From Weissella confusa (lineage in GTDB: Bacteria; Bacillota; Bacilli; Lactobacillales; Lactobacillaceae), in assembly GCA_041871065.1 (NCBI GenBank), contig CP168942.1:994501-1058500 (forward strand): DNA of 64,000 nt. Direction: 5' to 3'. Both the position numbers and the translations under genes were made by a program. Shown here piece by piece: positions 52,858 through 60,241 of this stretch (position 1 is its first letter; the number at the start of each line of letters is the position of its first letter). The notes under the pieces are model-generated. The model was not told where the DNA came from. It did not search any database and saw nothing but the letters and a program-made list of their open reading frames with translations.

Positions 52858-54185
52858 AAACAGTAAAGATTTTGGGCGACACCCTAAACAAGGTGGCCGA
52901 TACATCAACAGTCTTTGATTTTCGGCTCTGGAATGAAGGTCAGGCACAAGATGTCACTGGTAAGGCGGTGTCATTCGTGATTGCTAATGATTCTGGCTAT
53001 CTATTCGATGCACCAGCTGTGGTTGATGGTAACGTGGTTTCGTTGGATTTCTCAAATGACTTATTAAAGCAATTGACGCCTGACACGTATCACATGGAAG
53101 TATCTGTTACCAACGAAGACGGTGATGTTGAGGTATACCCCTCACAAGGCACAATCGACTTCACGGTAGGTAAGAACCTTCATGGCACACAAGGGAAGTT
53201 AGTCCCGCAGATTACATTTGATACGGTTTTGGCTTCAGTTGATGAGAAGATTGCTGAATACGCAAAGATGCTTCCCAAGGGTGATAAGGGTGATACTGGT
53301 GCCCAAGGACCTGCTGGACCGGTTGGACCCAAGGGAGATAAGGGTGATAAGGGAGACCAAGGTATTCAAGGCCCTGTGGGACCTAAGGGAGATATTGGCC
53401 CTAAGGGAGACCAAGGTATCCAAGGACCCCAGGGACCACAAGGGCCTAAGGGTGATATGGACCTATCTCAGATTTCAGTAGGTGGACGGAATTACCTATT
53501 GAATTCGTCAGGTATGAACTCGTCTGACTCGATTAGGCCTGTGTTGAAAGGGGGTATTTCTGACAACACGCCGTCCGTTAGTTATTCAAATGAAGGAATA
53601 AAAGTTTCAAACAATAACGGCAATAAGGAGTGGTTCTATGGACTGACAAAAGCTTTTGCAAGCATAACCACAACTCCTATTGTGGCCGGTAAAACTTATA
53701 CGTTATCAGTTAAAGTTAAAGGAGACGTTCCGCAAGTTGCTCTTCGTGTTGGAATCAAAAGCGATGTAGCAGAATGGCCAATGTTTAAATGTAATGCAAT
53801 TAACATTAATACATGGACTACGGTAGTATATACATTTACAATTCCTTCTACTACCACAAGTTTTTTCATCAGAATTCAAGGCGCTAATAATAATCAATAC
53901 GCTTCTGGTTTTACAGGAAATGAGTCCTTCACAATGAAGGAGTTGAAGCTAGAAGCCGGAAACGTTGCTACTGACTGGACGCCAGCACCAGAAGACGCGT
54001 CAAGCAACGATGCACAACTAGTCCACAAGACAGGAAACGAAACGCTTGCAGGGGATAAGGCGCTTGTAGGCAACACAACTCTTGCAACAACTACCATATT
54101 GGCGGGTAATTACGGGCTAAGGGTTACCACAAGTGGTATTCAAAAAACGACAGATGGTAAGACATGGGTATCTGCCAACATTTAA
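52854..54185 (+). CDS. Collagen-like tail fibre / receptor-binding protein
   Basis: 443 residues in three parts: a BppU-like N-terminal domain (1-110), about 18 Gly-X-Y triplets (about residues 142-200, e.g. [17 protein letters not shown]), and a C-terminal carbohydrate-binding-like beta domain (about 210-375: [30 protein letters not shown]). The C-terminal part is more AT-rich than the rest, in line with exchange of the receptor-binding module. It lies between holin and endolysin, outside the main tail operon. Confidence 0.8.
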   Translation: MKTVKILGDTLNKVADTSTVFDFRLWNEGQAQDVTGKAVSFVIANDSGYLFDAPAVVDGNVVSLDFSNDLLKQLTPDTYHMEVSVTNEDGDVEVYPSQGTIDFTVGKNLHGTQGKLVPQITFDTVLASVDEKIAEYAKMLPKGDKGDTGAQGPAGPVGPKGDKGDKGDQGIQGPVGPKGDIGPKGDQGIQGPQGPQGPKGDMDLSQISVGGRNYLLNSSGMNSSDSIRPVLKGGISDNTPSVSYSNEGIKVSNNNGNKEWFYGLTKAFASITTTPIVAGKTYTLSVKVKGDVPQVALRVGIKSDVAEWPMFKCNAININTWTTVVYTFTIPSTTTSFFIRIQGANNNQYASGFTGNESFTMKELKLEAGNVATDWTPAPEDASSNDAQLVHKTGNETLAGDKALVGNTTLATTTILAGNYGLRVTTSGIQKTTDGKTWVSANI

Positions 54186-54208
54186 CGGCATCATGAAAGG
54201 AAATAAAA

Positions 54209-54559
54209 ATGATAGTAACAGTAAACTTCGCAGATCCGCAAGTGCGGCCGGAAAATGGACCAGTGGGAATTGAAATCTCACAGGTCATTATGCCTTATTC
54301 AATTCATAACACAGAAGATCCATCTCAATATTTGGGCGGTCAAACTGTTTTGACGAAGGCTGACGGTGTAACACTTGCTGACAATACAGCTGATTGGAAT
54401 AAGTTGGCGCTTGCTAAAATCAAGAATATGGTGGCTGCATCAGACATTTACGTGCCAGACCCAATCATTGGAGTTCCTGAAGGACTACCAGCAAGTTCGG
54501 CAGTAGAAGCTCCAGTAAGCTCAGCTCCCACTCAGGTAACGACAACAACGAAGGTTTAA
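54209..54559 (+). CDS. Hypothetical protein between fibre and endolysin
   Basis: 116 residues, soluble, with a Ser/Ala/Pro/Thr-rich end (PASSAVEAPVSSAPTQVTTT). GAAAGGAAA box. Probably a fibre accessory; not recognised. Confidence 0.55.
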   Translation: MIVTVNFADPQVRPENGPVGIEISQVIMPYSIHNTEDPSQYLGGQTVLTKADGVTLADNTADWNKLALAKIKNMVAASDIYVPDPIIGVPEGLPASSAVEAPVSSAPTQVTTTTKV

Positions 54560-54560
54560 T

Positions 54561-55814
54561 ATGAATAAATTGCTGAAAAGCGCTTTGGTTACGACTGGAG
54601 CGCTTTTAATTATGGGATCAGTACCATCAGTACAGGCTGCCAAAGGTGACCAGGGTGTTGATTGGTCAATCTACCAAGGTTCACAAGGTAAGTTTGGATA
54701 TGGCCACGATAAGTTTGCCATCGCTCAAATTGGTGGTTATCACGGGTACATCTATGATCAATCTACTTATGCCACGCAAGTCCAATACGCAATTGCTCAG
54801 GGCAAGCGCGCTCACACGTATATGTGGTGGCAAGATATCACTGATTATGCGGCGGCTGATAAGGTATTGGACTACTTCTTGCCGAAAATTCAAACGCCAA
54901 AGGGGTCGATTGTCGCTCTTGATGTTGAGAGTGGCGTGCAAAATACCGACGTAATCATGCACGCCTTGCAACGCATTAAGGACGCTGGTTACACACCAAT
55001 GGTTTATGGATACAAGAACTACTTGCAATCCTCAACAGACCTGCAACGCATTGCTAAGTCATATGAATTGTGGCTTGCTGAATATCCAAACTACGAAGTG
55101 ACGCCAGAGCCAAACTATAACTACTTTCCATCATTCGATAATGTCGGGTTGTTCCAATTCACATCGACTTATATTGCCGGTGGGTTGGACGGTAACGTTG
55201 ATTTGAGCGGTGTTACTGATAATGGTTACAAGAACGGTAACCCTAACAAGCCAAACACGGATACACCTGCCGTTGATGCTGGTAAGGAAGCTGACAACAC
55301 GCCAAAGGCAGACATTGCGCCAGGTATGACTGTTAAGGTAAACTTCAGTGCTAAGAACTACGCAACTGGTGAGAACATTCCTGACTATATCAAGGGTGTT
55401 CCACACAAGGTGTTAGAAGTTGATGGCGACCGCGTGTTGCTTGATGACATCTATTCTTGGGTATCAAAGAAGAACGTCGAAATCTTGGACGCTAACACGC
55501 AAGATGACTCGGCAGAGTTTAACGGTGTATTCTATCTGGATAGCTGGCAATATGAGCTGGGTGGTGTGTACGTTCGAAATAATGATATGGCTATTCCAGT
55601 AGCAGACTATCACAACGATATGCCAGCTGCATCAGTAACGTTGACCGACCGTCATGGTAACCCATTGGCGGACCAAAACGGCCTTGGTAACAACGGAGTT
55701 CCGGAATACTTCACTTTGAATGGTAAGTACACGGTATTGCAACGCGTTGGATCATCAATTGAAGTAGAGATGAATGGCGAGTCTGTCTGGTTGAAGGCTG
55801 CATACGCTGAATAA
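54561..55814 (+). CDS. lys: Secreted GH25 endolysin with SH3-like wall-binding domains
   Basis: 417 residues. A clear Sec signal peptide (LLKSALVTTGALLIMGSVPS, cleavage about after VQA, residue 27), a GH25 muramidase (about 30-220: GVDWSIYQGSQ, IVALDVESGV, GLFQFTSTYIAGGLDGNVDL), an SH3_5-like domain (about 250-320) and a second C-terminal wall-binding domain. An exported endolysin needs the holin only for activation by membrane depolarisation, as in phage fOg44. Confidence 0.9.
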   Translation: MNKLLKSALVTTGALLIMGSVPSVQAAKGDQGVDWSIYQGSQGKFGYGHDKFAIAQIGGYHGYIYDQSTYATQVQYAIAQGKRAHTYMWWQDITDYAAADKVLDYFLPKIQTPKGSIVALDVESGVQNTDVIMHALQRIKDAGYTPMVYGYKNYLQSSTDLQRIAKSYELWLAEYPNYEVTPEPNYNYFPSFDNVGLFQFTSTYIAGGLDGNVDLSGVTDNGYKNGNPNKPNTDTPAVDAGKEADNTPKADIAPGMTVKVNFSAKNYATGENIPDYIKGVPHKVLEVDGDRVLLDDIYSWVSKKNVEILDANTQDDSAEFNGVFYLDSWQYELGGVYVRNNDMAIPVADYHNDMPAASVTLTDRHGNPLADQNGLGNNGVPEYFTLNGKYTVLQRVGSSIEVEMNGESVWLKAAYAE

Positions 55815-55837
55815 GTAAACAGGTCGAATTCGATCAG

Positions 55838-55867
55838 TTTGTGACCGACAATATTGTCGGTCACAAA
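55838..55867. repeat. Perfect 30-bp palindrome
   Basis: TTTGTGACCGACAAT followed by its exact reverse complement, with no central spacer. It lies 23 bases after the endolysin stop and just before the terminator at 55873. It may be a protein-binding operator, a cruciform, or the first hairpin of a tandem terminator. Confidence 0.85.
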
Positions 55868-55872
55868 TAGAT

Positions 55873-55923
55873 AAAGCCCGTCTGGACTAGGTGTTATTGC
55901 ACTTAATCTAGGCGGGCTTTTTT
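55873..55923 (+). terminator. Late-operon terminator (repeat copy 1)
   Basis: AAAGCCCGTCTGGACTAG and the far arm CTAGGCGGGCTTTTTT form a long hairpin with a T run. Two further copies of this terminator occur at 57130 and 58285. Confidence 0.85.
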
Positions 55924-56009
55924 GCTTAATTGATTAATACTGGCACTTTAAAACACCAATTATAATGAGGCGAAGCTTAACAAAATTTAGGTATTTGTAA
56001 TATAAGCTG

Positions 56010-56038
56010 TTGATTAATGGTGGTTTGTGCTGTATTAT
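56010..56038 (+). promoter_or_regulatory. Promoter of the Panacea cassette
   Basis: TTGATT (56010-56015) and TATTAT (56033-56038) with a 17-bp spacer, 32 bases before the start codon. It allows expression in the lysogen. Confidence 0.6.
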
Positions 56039-56069
56039 AAATTAATTATCAAATTTAATGGAGGTTTGC

Positions 56070-56723
56070 ATGAGCATAATTAATTCTAATTCTAACGAGT
56101 TAGCACTTGCTAACTGGCTCTATGAAAACGATCCAAGGTCATATCAAAATACCCGTAAGTTTCAAAAATTTTTGTTTTTCTACGAGGTTTTCTCCAAGGT
56201 AAACGAAAAAGAATATGACTTGGGTAGATTTAAAATATGGATGCACGGCCCAGTCAATTCGGTAGCATATGGTGATTATACTTATAGGGGTGCCGATTTT
56301 GTAACTGCTTTTAAAAAAGTAGAGGAGAAGGTTGATCAAGAAATCGCACGCAAGGCGGATTTTTTGGTTCAAATTCTAAACACTGAGGAAATTTCTGAAC
56401 TGACTCATACGTTTGATTTTTGGAAAATACCTGCCATTAAATTGTCAGGAAGTTGGAATGATAATGTTTCAGCAAGTGAAAAGAACTTTTCTTCTACTGA
56501 CATGGAAAGGGCACACAGGCTGTACACAATGTATGATGATACGTTTATAAGGAACTCCGAAGTCATTCATACGTTCGGTAAGCATTTTGTTATTTCTAAG
56601 AGCGATAAAGAAAATCTTACTTCTGAACATATTGAGGTATTGGAAAAGCTGTCAACTGATACGAGTCTTATGAACCCAATATTTGTTGAAATTGACAATG
56701 ACGGGAGGCTGGCAATTGATTAA
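56070..56723 (+). CDS. Panacea (DUF4065/SocA-like) antitoxin candidate
   Basis: 217 residues from ATG 56070 (GGAGG box; ATG 56058 is part of the ribosome binding site). NTRKFQKFLFFYEVFSKV and FKIWMHGPVNSVAYGDYTY carry the Panacea signature of a conserved K-x-QK-hydrophobic helix and a HGPV loop. The C-terminal half is helical. Panacea proteins are the antitoxin part of PanAT pairs and neutralise varied small toxins. The next gene overlaps it by 8 bases, giving a two-gene operon. AT-rich composition points to horizontal acquisition. Confidence 0.65.
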   Translation: MSIINSNSNELALANWLYENDPRSYQNTRKFQKFLFFYEVFSKVNEKEYDLGRFKIWMHGPVNSVAYGDYTYRGADFVTAFKKVEEKVDQEIARKADFLVQILNTEEISELTHTFDFWKIPAIKLSGSWNDNVSASEKNFSSTDMERAHRLYTMYDDTFIRNSEVIHTFGKHFVISKSDKENLTSEHIEVLEKLSTDTSLMNPIFVEIDNDGRLAID

Positions 56724-57114
56724 TCCTTCCGATGTTGTAAAAATGTTTATACCCTTTCCGAGTATTGAATCCGGATTAGCTTATAAAAAACATATGTATG
56801 TTGTGGAGAATGATAGGTTTTCTGTTTTTGCGATTCAAACAGCTAAACCTCAACTTGTAGAGCAAGCGGTTTTAAATAACTACTTAGTTCTAAATCCAGG
56901 TGATATGTCTCCCGTTGTTCGACGATCTTATTTAGGGATGGATACTAGGTTTATACTTGAAGGAGTTGAAATTTCGGACTCTGTAAAGGCAAGTATTGGA
57001 CTTTCGGAGTATCTATTCGATATAGTAAAATCAAAAGCTAGATTTGTTACTGACAACGTAGTGTTGAATCAAAGAGAAGTTGCACAGCTTAATGAAGGTG
57101 TGACTTTGTTGTAA
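56716..57114 (+). CDS. Small protein paired with Panacea gene, candidate toxin (MazF/PemK-like)
   Basis: TTG 56716 preceded by GGGAGG at correct spacing is the likely start (132 residues); ATG 56683 lies upstream of that box and has none. DVVKMFIPFPSIESGLAYKK and HMYVVENDRFSVFAIQTAK recall the N-terminal beta barrel of MazF/PemK toxins. Translational coupling to the upstream Panacea gene is typical of a toxin-antitoxin pair. The toxin assignment is inference. Confidence 0.5.
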   Translation: MINPSDVVKMFIPFPSIESGLAYKKHMYVVENDRFSVFAIQTAKPQLVEQAVLNNYLVLNPGDMSPVVRRSYLGMDTRFILEGVEISDSVKASIGLSEYLFDIVKSKARFVTDNVVLNQREVAQLNEGVTLL

Positions 57115-57129
57115 CGCGAACTAATAATT

Positions 57130-57174
57130 AAGCCCGTCTGGACTTGGATTAACTTCCTCGTCTGGCGGGCTTTT
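57130..57174 (+). terminator. Terminator of the Panacea cassette (repeat copy 2)
   Basis: AAGCCCGTCTGGAC pairs with the far arm GTCTGGCGGGCTT, followed by TTTT. It differs from copy 3 (58285) by a single base over 44. Confidence 0.85.
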
Positions 57175-57185
57175 CTGTATTGAAA

Positions 57186-57258
57186 TTGACATTCAATATG
57201 GTGCCGCATATAATAAAGGTATATCAAGTCCCCGGGCAATTATGTTCGGGCTTTTTTT
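57186..57258 (+). ncRNA. Consensus promoter and short terminated leader before second Abi_2 gene
   Basis: TTGACA (57186-57191), 17 bp, TATAAT (57209-57214): a perfect sigma-A promoter. Only about 10 bases after the expected start a hairpin CCCGGGC-AAUUAU-GUUCGGG followed by seven T forms an intrinsic terminator at 57229-57258. Most transcripts should stop as a roughly 40-base RNA; read-through gives the Abi mRNA. This may be an attenuator or a small regulatory RNA. Confidence 0.6.
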
Positions 57259-57279
57259 ATAGTAAAGTTGGAATTAAAA

Positions 57280-58263
57280 ATGAATATACAAGATGAAGAT
57301 CAAAAACTTGTAAATGTTTTTAGTGATCGAAAGATGACAATCGATTCAGAAAATGCAAGTATCTACATTAAAAATATCGGATACTATAAGTTAAAAGAAT
57401 ACGCAAAGCCATTTGTAAGGGATGGTCTATATGATGGACTACTATTCAGCAGTGTGTTAAAACGATATTTTTTTGATAAAAACCTAAGAATACATTTATT
57501 ACATATTATCGAAATGATTGAACTAGCCTTTAAAAACAGTCTTGCCGAGCTAATAGGTAATGACTCTGGCCCATTTGGATATTTGGACTTTTTAGTTTGG
57601 GCTGATCAAGGACGTTATACCTCTGAGTATATTATTGGAGAACAATCTTTGATAAAAAATACAATTTTGAAAAGAATTAAAAATATGAATGAATATTCAA
57701 ATCCAGAATATTTTGACGAAAAAAATCTCACTTTAAAAGATAATAAATATAATAAAGTAGAAAATGGTTCTCAACCTAAGAAGTATCCTACCGTTTGGCT
57801 AGCATTTGATTTATTATCATTTGGACAATTACATCATATTTACCAACTTTTACCGTTGGAAAGTAAGGATAAAATTGCTAAAAATTTTAATTGTGGTAGT
57901 TCTGAATTAAATTCATGGATTGGGGCAATGGTTTTAGTTAGAAACGTTTGTGCACACAGTTCTAATTTAATTGATATTGAATTTAAAACTGTGCCAAAAT
58001 CTAAAGTCGAATGGAGAGAATATTTACATGTTCACGAACGAAAAAATGGTAAAACTGAGATAACTAATAAATTAGCCAGCGTTATTATTCCGATAGTTTA
58101 TTTGGCTCATAATATAGATCAAAATTATGGTTTTGGAGACATTTATAAAGATATTCAAAACGCCATAAAGCCTGTAAGAAAAAACGGTGAAAATCAAGCG
58201 CAAGCATTAGGCTTTAGTAGCAAGGCAAAAATGATTAAGTTCTTTTCAAATTATTTTCAATAA
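57280..58263 (+). CDS. Second Abi_2 family (AbiD/F-like) HEPN protein
   Basis: 327 residues from ATG 57280; TTG 57268 is possible and neither has a good ribosome binding site. Abi_2 features: YIKNIGYYKLKEYAKPFV, FFDKNLRIHLLHIIEMIELA, TVWLAFDLLSFGQLHHIYQL and the HEPN motif in LVRNVCAHSSNL (R-N-xxx-H). It is only distantly similar to the Abi_2 protein at 17628. GC content is clearly lower than the rest of the prophage. It is the last gene before attR. Confidence 0.82.
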   Translation: MNIQDEDQKLVNVFSDRKMTIDSENASIYIKNIGYYKLKEYAKPFVRDGLYDGLLFSSVLKRYFFDKNLRIHLLHIIEMIELAFKNSLAELIGNDSGPFGYLDFLVWADQGRYTSEYIIGEQSLIKNTILKRIKNMNEYSNPEYFDEKNLTLKDNKYNKVENGSQPKKYPTVWLAFDLLSFGQLHHIYQLLPLESKDKIAKNFNCGSSELNSWIGAMVLVRNVCAHSSNLIDIEFKTVPKSKVEWREYLHVHERKNGKTEITNKLASVIIPIVYLAHNIDQNYGFGDIYKDIQNAIKPVRKNGENQAQALGFSSKAKMIKFFSNYFQ

Positions 58264-58284
58264 TAACTTTAGTTGATTTACTTG

Positions 58285-58333
58285 AAAAAAGCCCGCTGGA
58301 CTTGGATTAACTTCCTCGTCTGGCGGGCTTTTT
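58285..58333 (+). terminator. Terminator of the second Abi cassette (repeat copy 3)
   Basis: AAAAAAGCCCGCTGGAC pairs with GTCTGGCGGGCTTTTT. Near-identical to copy 2, including the loop. Confidence 0.85.
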
Positions 58334-58401
58334 ATTGTACAATAATTAGGTGAGGGAATGACAGGTCATAACCTGCAAACTAAAAATTTAATTCAGCTTA
58401 G

Positions 58402-58449
58402 TTTGCGCCAGCCGATATGAGGCTTAATATTTGCGCCATATTTGCGCCA
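58402..58449 (+). repeat. Integrase arm-type sites, right (3 x TTTGCGCCA)
   Basis: TTTGCGCCA at 58402-58410, 58430-58438 and 58441-58449, in the same orientation as the four copies beside attL, ending 36 bases before the attR core. Confidence 0.8.
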
Positions 58450-58485
58450 GTAAACGCTCAAACTACTGGTGTATAAGCATTTACA

Positions 58486-58527
58486 CATTCCCACGTACGA
58501 TGAACCGTTTGTGGCCATAAGCTAAAA
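58486..58527 (+). other. attR core, 42-bp direct repeat
   Basis: Identical to 16179-16220. It holds a non-functional copy of the last asnS codons and stop, followed by the native host terminator. Confidence 0.95.
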
Positions 58528-58532
58528 TAAAC

Positions 58533-58584
58533 ATACAAAAACCACTGAAACAGTTGATATAACGGCTTTCAGTGGTTTTTTGTA
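58533..58584. terminator. Native asnS terminator, displaced by the prophage
   Basis: AACCACTGAAA and TTTCAGTGGTT pair perfectly with flanking A and T runs. It now also serves as the terminator of the convergent gene at 58597. Confidence 0.85.
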
Positions 58585-58596
58585 TGTATTTAATTA

Positions 58597-59061
58597 TCAT
58601 TGCAAAGCTTGTGTCGCTGCTAGATCATCACCGGTACTGGTATCTGCAGTAGCAGTACCATCATCTTGTACTTGGGTTGCGGATGCAGTTGCTTGCGAAT
58701 CAGAAGCAACTGGTACTTCGGCCGTTTCGGGTTGTGAATAATATGATGTGGCAGGTGCATAAGCTGTGTCGTCACTTGGAACATTAGTGTCGGCAACGGA
58801 TTCTTGCACGTCAGCCGAAGTAGCGACTGCTGGTTCATATGTATCTTGAGGCGTCACAACAGTAGCTGAGCTTGCTTGTTCTGTTGAAGAACTCGCTGAT
58901 GATGACGAAGAACTACTTGATGTGATGATTTTAGTTTTTGGATGGTGAACCTTAGTAGATTCGGCTTTTTTATTTGTGTAATGTTCTGCGGCCAACATTA
59001 CGCCATCTGTACCTAACACTAGAACGACTAGTGCGCCGGTAATGAATTTTCCATATTTCAT
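58597..59061 (-). CDS. Ser/Thr/Ala-rich membrane-anchored extracellular protein
   Basis: 154 residues from ATG 59061. An N-terminal hydrophobic segment (FITGALVVLVLGTDGVMLA) acts as signal or anchor, followed by a low-complexity tail with a poly-Ser run (TSSSSSSSSASSSTEQ). It has no enzymatic domain and no LPxTG. Probably a wall-spanning host protein. It is the first host gene after attR. Confidence 0.6.
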   Translation of the reverse strand: MKYGKFITGALVVLVLGTDGVMLAAEHYTNKKAESTKVHHPKTKIITSSSSSSSSASSSTEQASSATVVTPQDTYEPAVATSADVQESVADTNVPSDDTAYAPATSYYSQPETAEVPVASDSQATASATQVQDDGTATADTSTGDDLAATQALQ

Positions 59062-59215
59062 ACTCAAATTTCCCTACAAGGTTTAACGTGGACTAGTTAT
59101 TGCACGTGACATGTTGTGTTTTTACATCAACTTCTAACTTTATGTAAACATTATATCAATAAAACGGACGCGATCCCTTGATATATATGGATCTTGCCTG
59201 TTTTTAAATAATTTT

Positions 59216-59311
59216 TTATTTGTTTTTCTTTTTTCGGCGACCGATGAAGAACAATGCTACGAGCCAGAACCAGGGACGTAGCCATAGTGGGCGATTGTCA
59301 TGACTATTCAT
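59216..59311 (-). CDS. 31-residue membrane peptide
   Basis: A strong GGAGG box 10 bases before ATG 59311. The peptide has a central hydrophobic stretch (PLWLRPWFWLVALFFIG) and a very basic end (RRKKKNK). It lies between two host genes on the minus strand. Function unknown. Confidence 0.45.
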   Translation of the reverse strand: MNSHDNRPLWLRPWFWLVALFFIGRRKKKNK

Positions 59312-59436
59312 GCTAAAAATCCTCCTTTACACCAGCGTACGATAAATATCGTCATCGCGTTGACGGAAATATGAGGGTATAATAGAAAAATCGAAAAGTG
59401 TGGAAACACGCTTTCAAATTTTAGTTAGGGGAACGT

Positions 59437-60177
59437 ATGACAGATAAATTAAATTTTGCAGCGTTTATGCAAGCTGGTACAACGAGCATCAGTAACTATT
59501 TACTACAACATTATCGTGACCTTGGCATGACAAACGAGGAACTGCTGGTTTATGTACAAACGAAGGCAGGTATTGATCGTGGCGAGCTAGAGCCAAGCAC
59601 GCAAAAAATTGGGGATACGCTTGGTTGGGATGCACAAACGGTGTTTGGACATCTTGAAGCCATGCGCGCAAAAGGGTTGGTTAATTTTGTTAGCATGCGC
59701 GATGGTGCCGGCCGTGTTAGCACACAACTGGATTTCCAACCACTATACGACAAATTGGTGTCTGAACCAGGTAGCGACGCAATGACTGCTGCGCAACGGG
59801 TTGCAACGCAAGGTCAACCAGTCACGCATCAGGACGATTTGAGTCGCGCTGCGATTTACAATCTGATTGAGCAAGAGTTCGGGCGACCATTAAGTCAAAT
59901 GGAGATGGAAACCGTTAAGAACTGGTTTGATGTTGATCATTTTAAGCCGGAGTTTATCAAGGCTGCCGTTCAGGAAGCAGTCTTAAATGCAGCGTTGAAT
60001 CTGCGTTATATTGAGACGATTTTGGTGGCTTGGCAGAAGAAGAATTATCGTTCTGTCCAAGAAGTTCGTCAAGAACGTCAGAAGCGTACGCAGTTTAAGC
60101 AGTTGAATTCGGATGAAAAGGTCAATATTCCAACCAATGTTGATATTTTGAATACTGACTGGTCAAAATATAAGTAA
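59437..60177 (+). CDS. dnaD: DNA replication initiation protein DnaD
   Basis: 246 residues. N-terminal winged helix (about 1-100) and the C-terminal DnaD domain (about 125-200: IYNLIEQEFGRPLSQMEMET, KAAVQEAVLNAALNLRYIET, ILVAWQKKN). Works with DnaB and DnaI in helicase loading. In related genomes dnaD follows asnS; the prophage has separated them. Confidence 0.93.
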   Translation: MTDKLNFAAFMQAGTTSISNYLLQHYRDLGMTNEELLVYVQTKAGIDRGELEPSTQKIGDTLGWDAQTVFGHLEAMRAKGLVNFVSMRDGAGRVSTQLDFQPLYDKLVSEPGSDAMTAAQRVATQGQPVTHQDDLSRAAIYNLIEQEFGRPLSQMEMETVKNWFDVDHFKPEFIKAAVQEAVLNAALNLRYIETILVAWQKKNYRSVQEVRQERQKRTQFKQLNSDEKVNIPTNVDILNTDWSKYK

Positions 60178-60181
60178 TTAA

Positions 60182-60231
60182 AAAAGCAAGGGGTCGAACG
60201 GTGATTAAACCATTCGACCCCTTGCTTTTTA
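60182..60231. terminator. Bidirectional terminator between dnaD and pbp1A
   Basis: A stem of about 20 bp (AAAAAGCAAGGGGTCGAA / TTCGACCCCTTGCTTTTT) serves both convergent genes. Confidence 0.93.
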
Positions 60232-60241
60232 ATTAATTTAT

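Noticed and set aside
56683..56715. ATG 56683 as the start of the Panacea partner
   Set aside because: No ribosome binding site and a long overlap with the antitoxin gene; TTG 56716 follows GGGAGG at normal spacing.
58486..58527. A truncated second asnS gene
   Set aside because: It is only the 42-bp attR core; nothing upstream continues the asnS frame.
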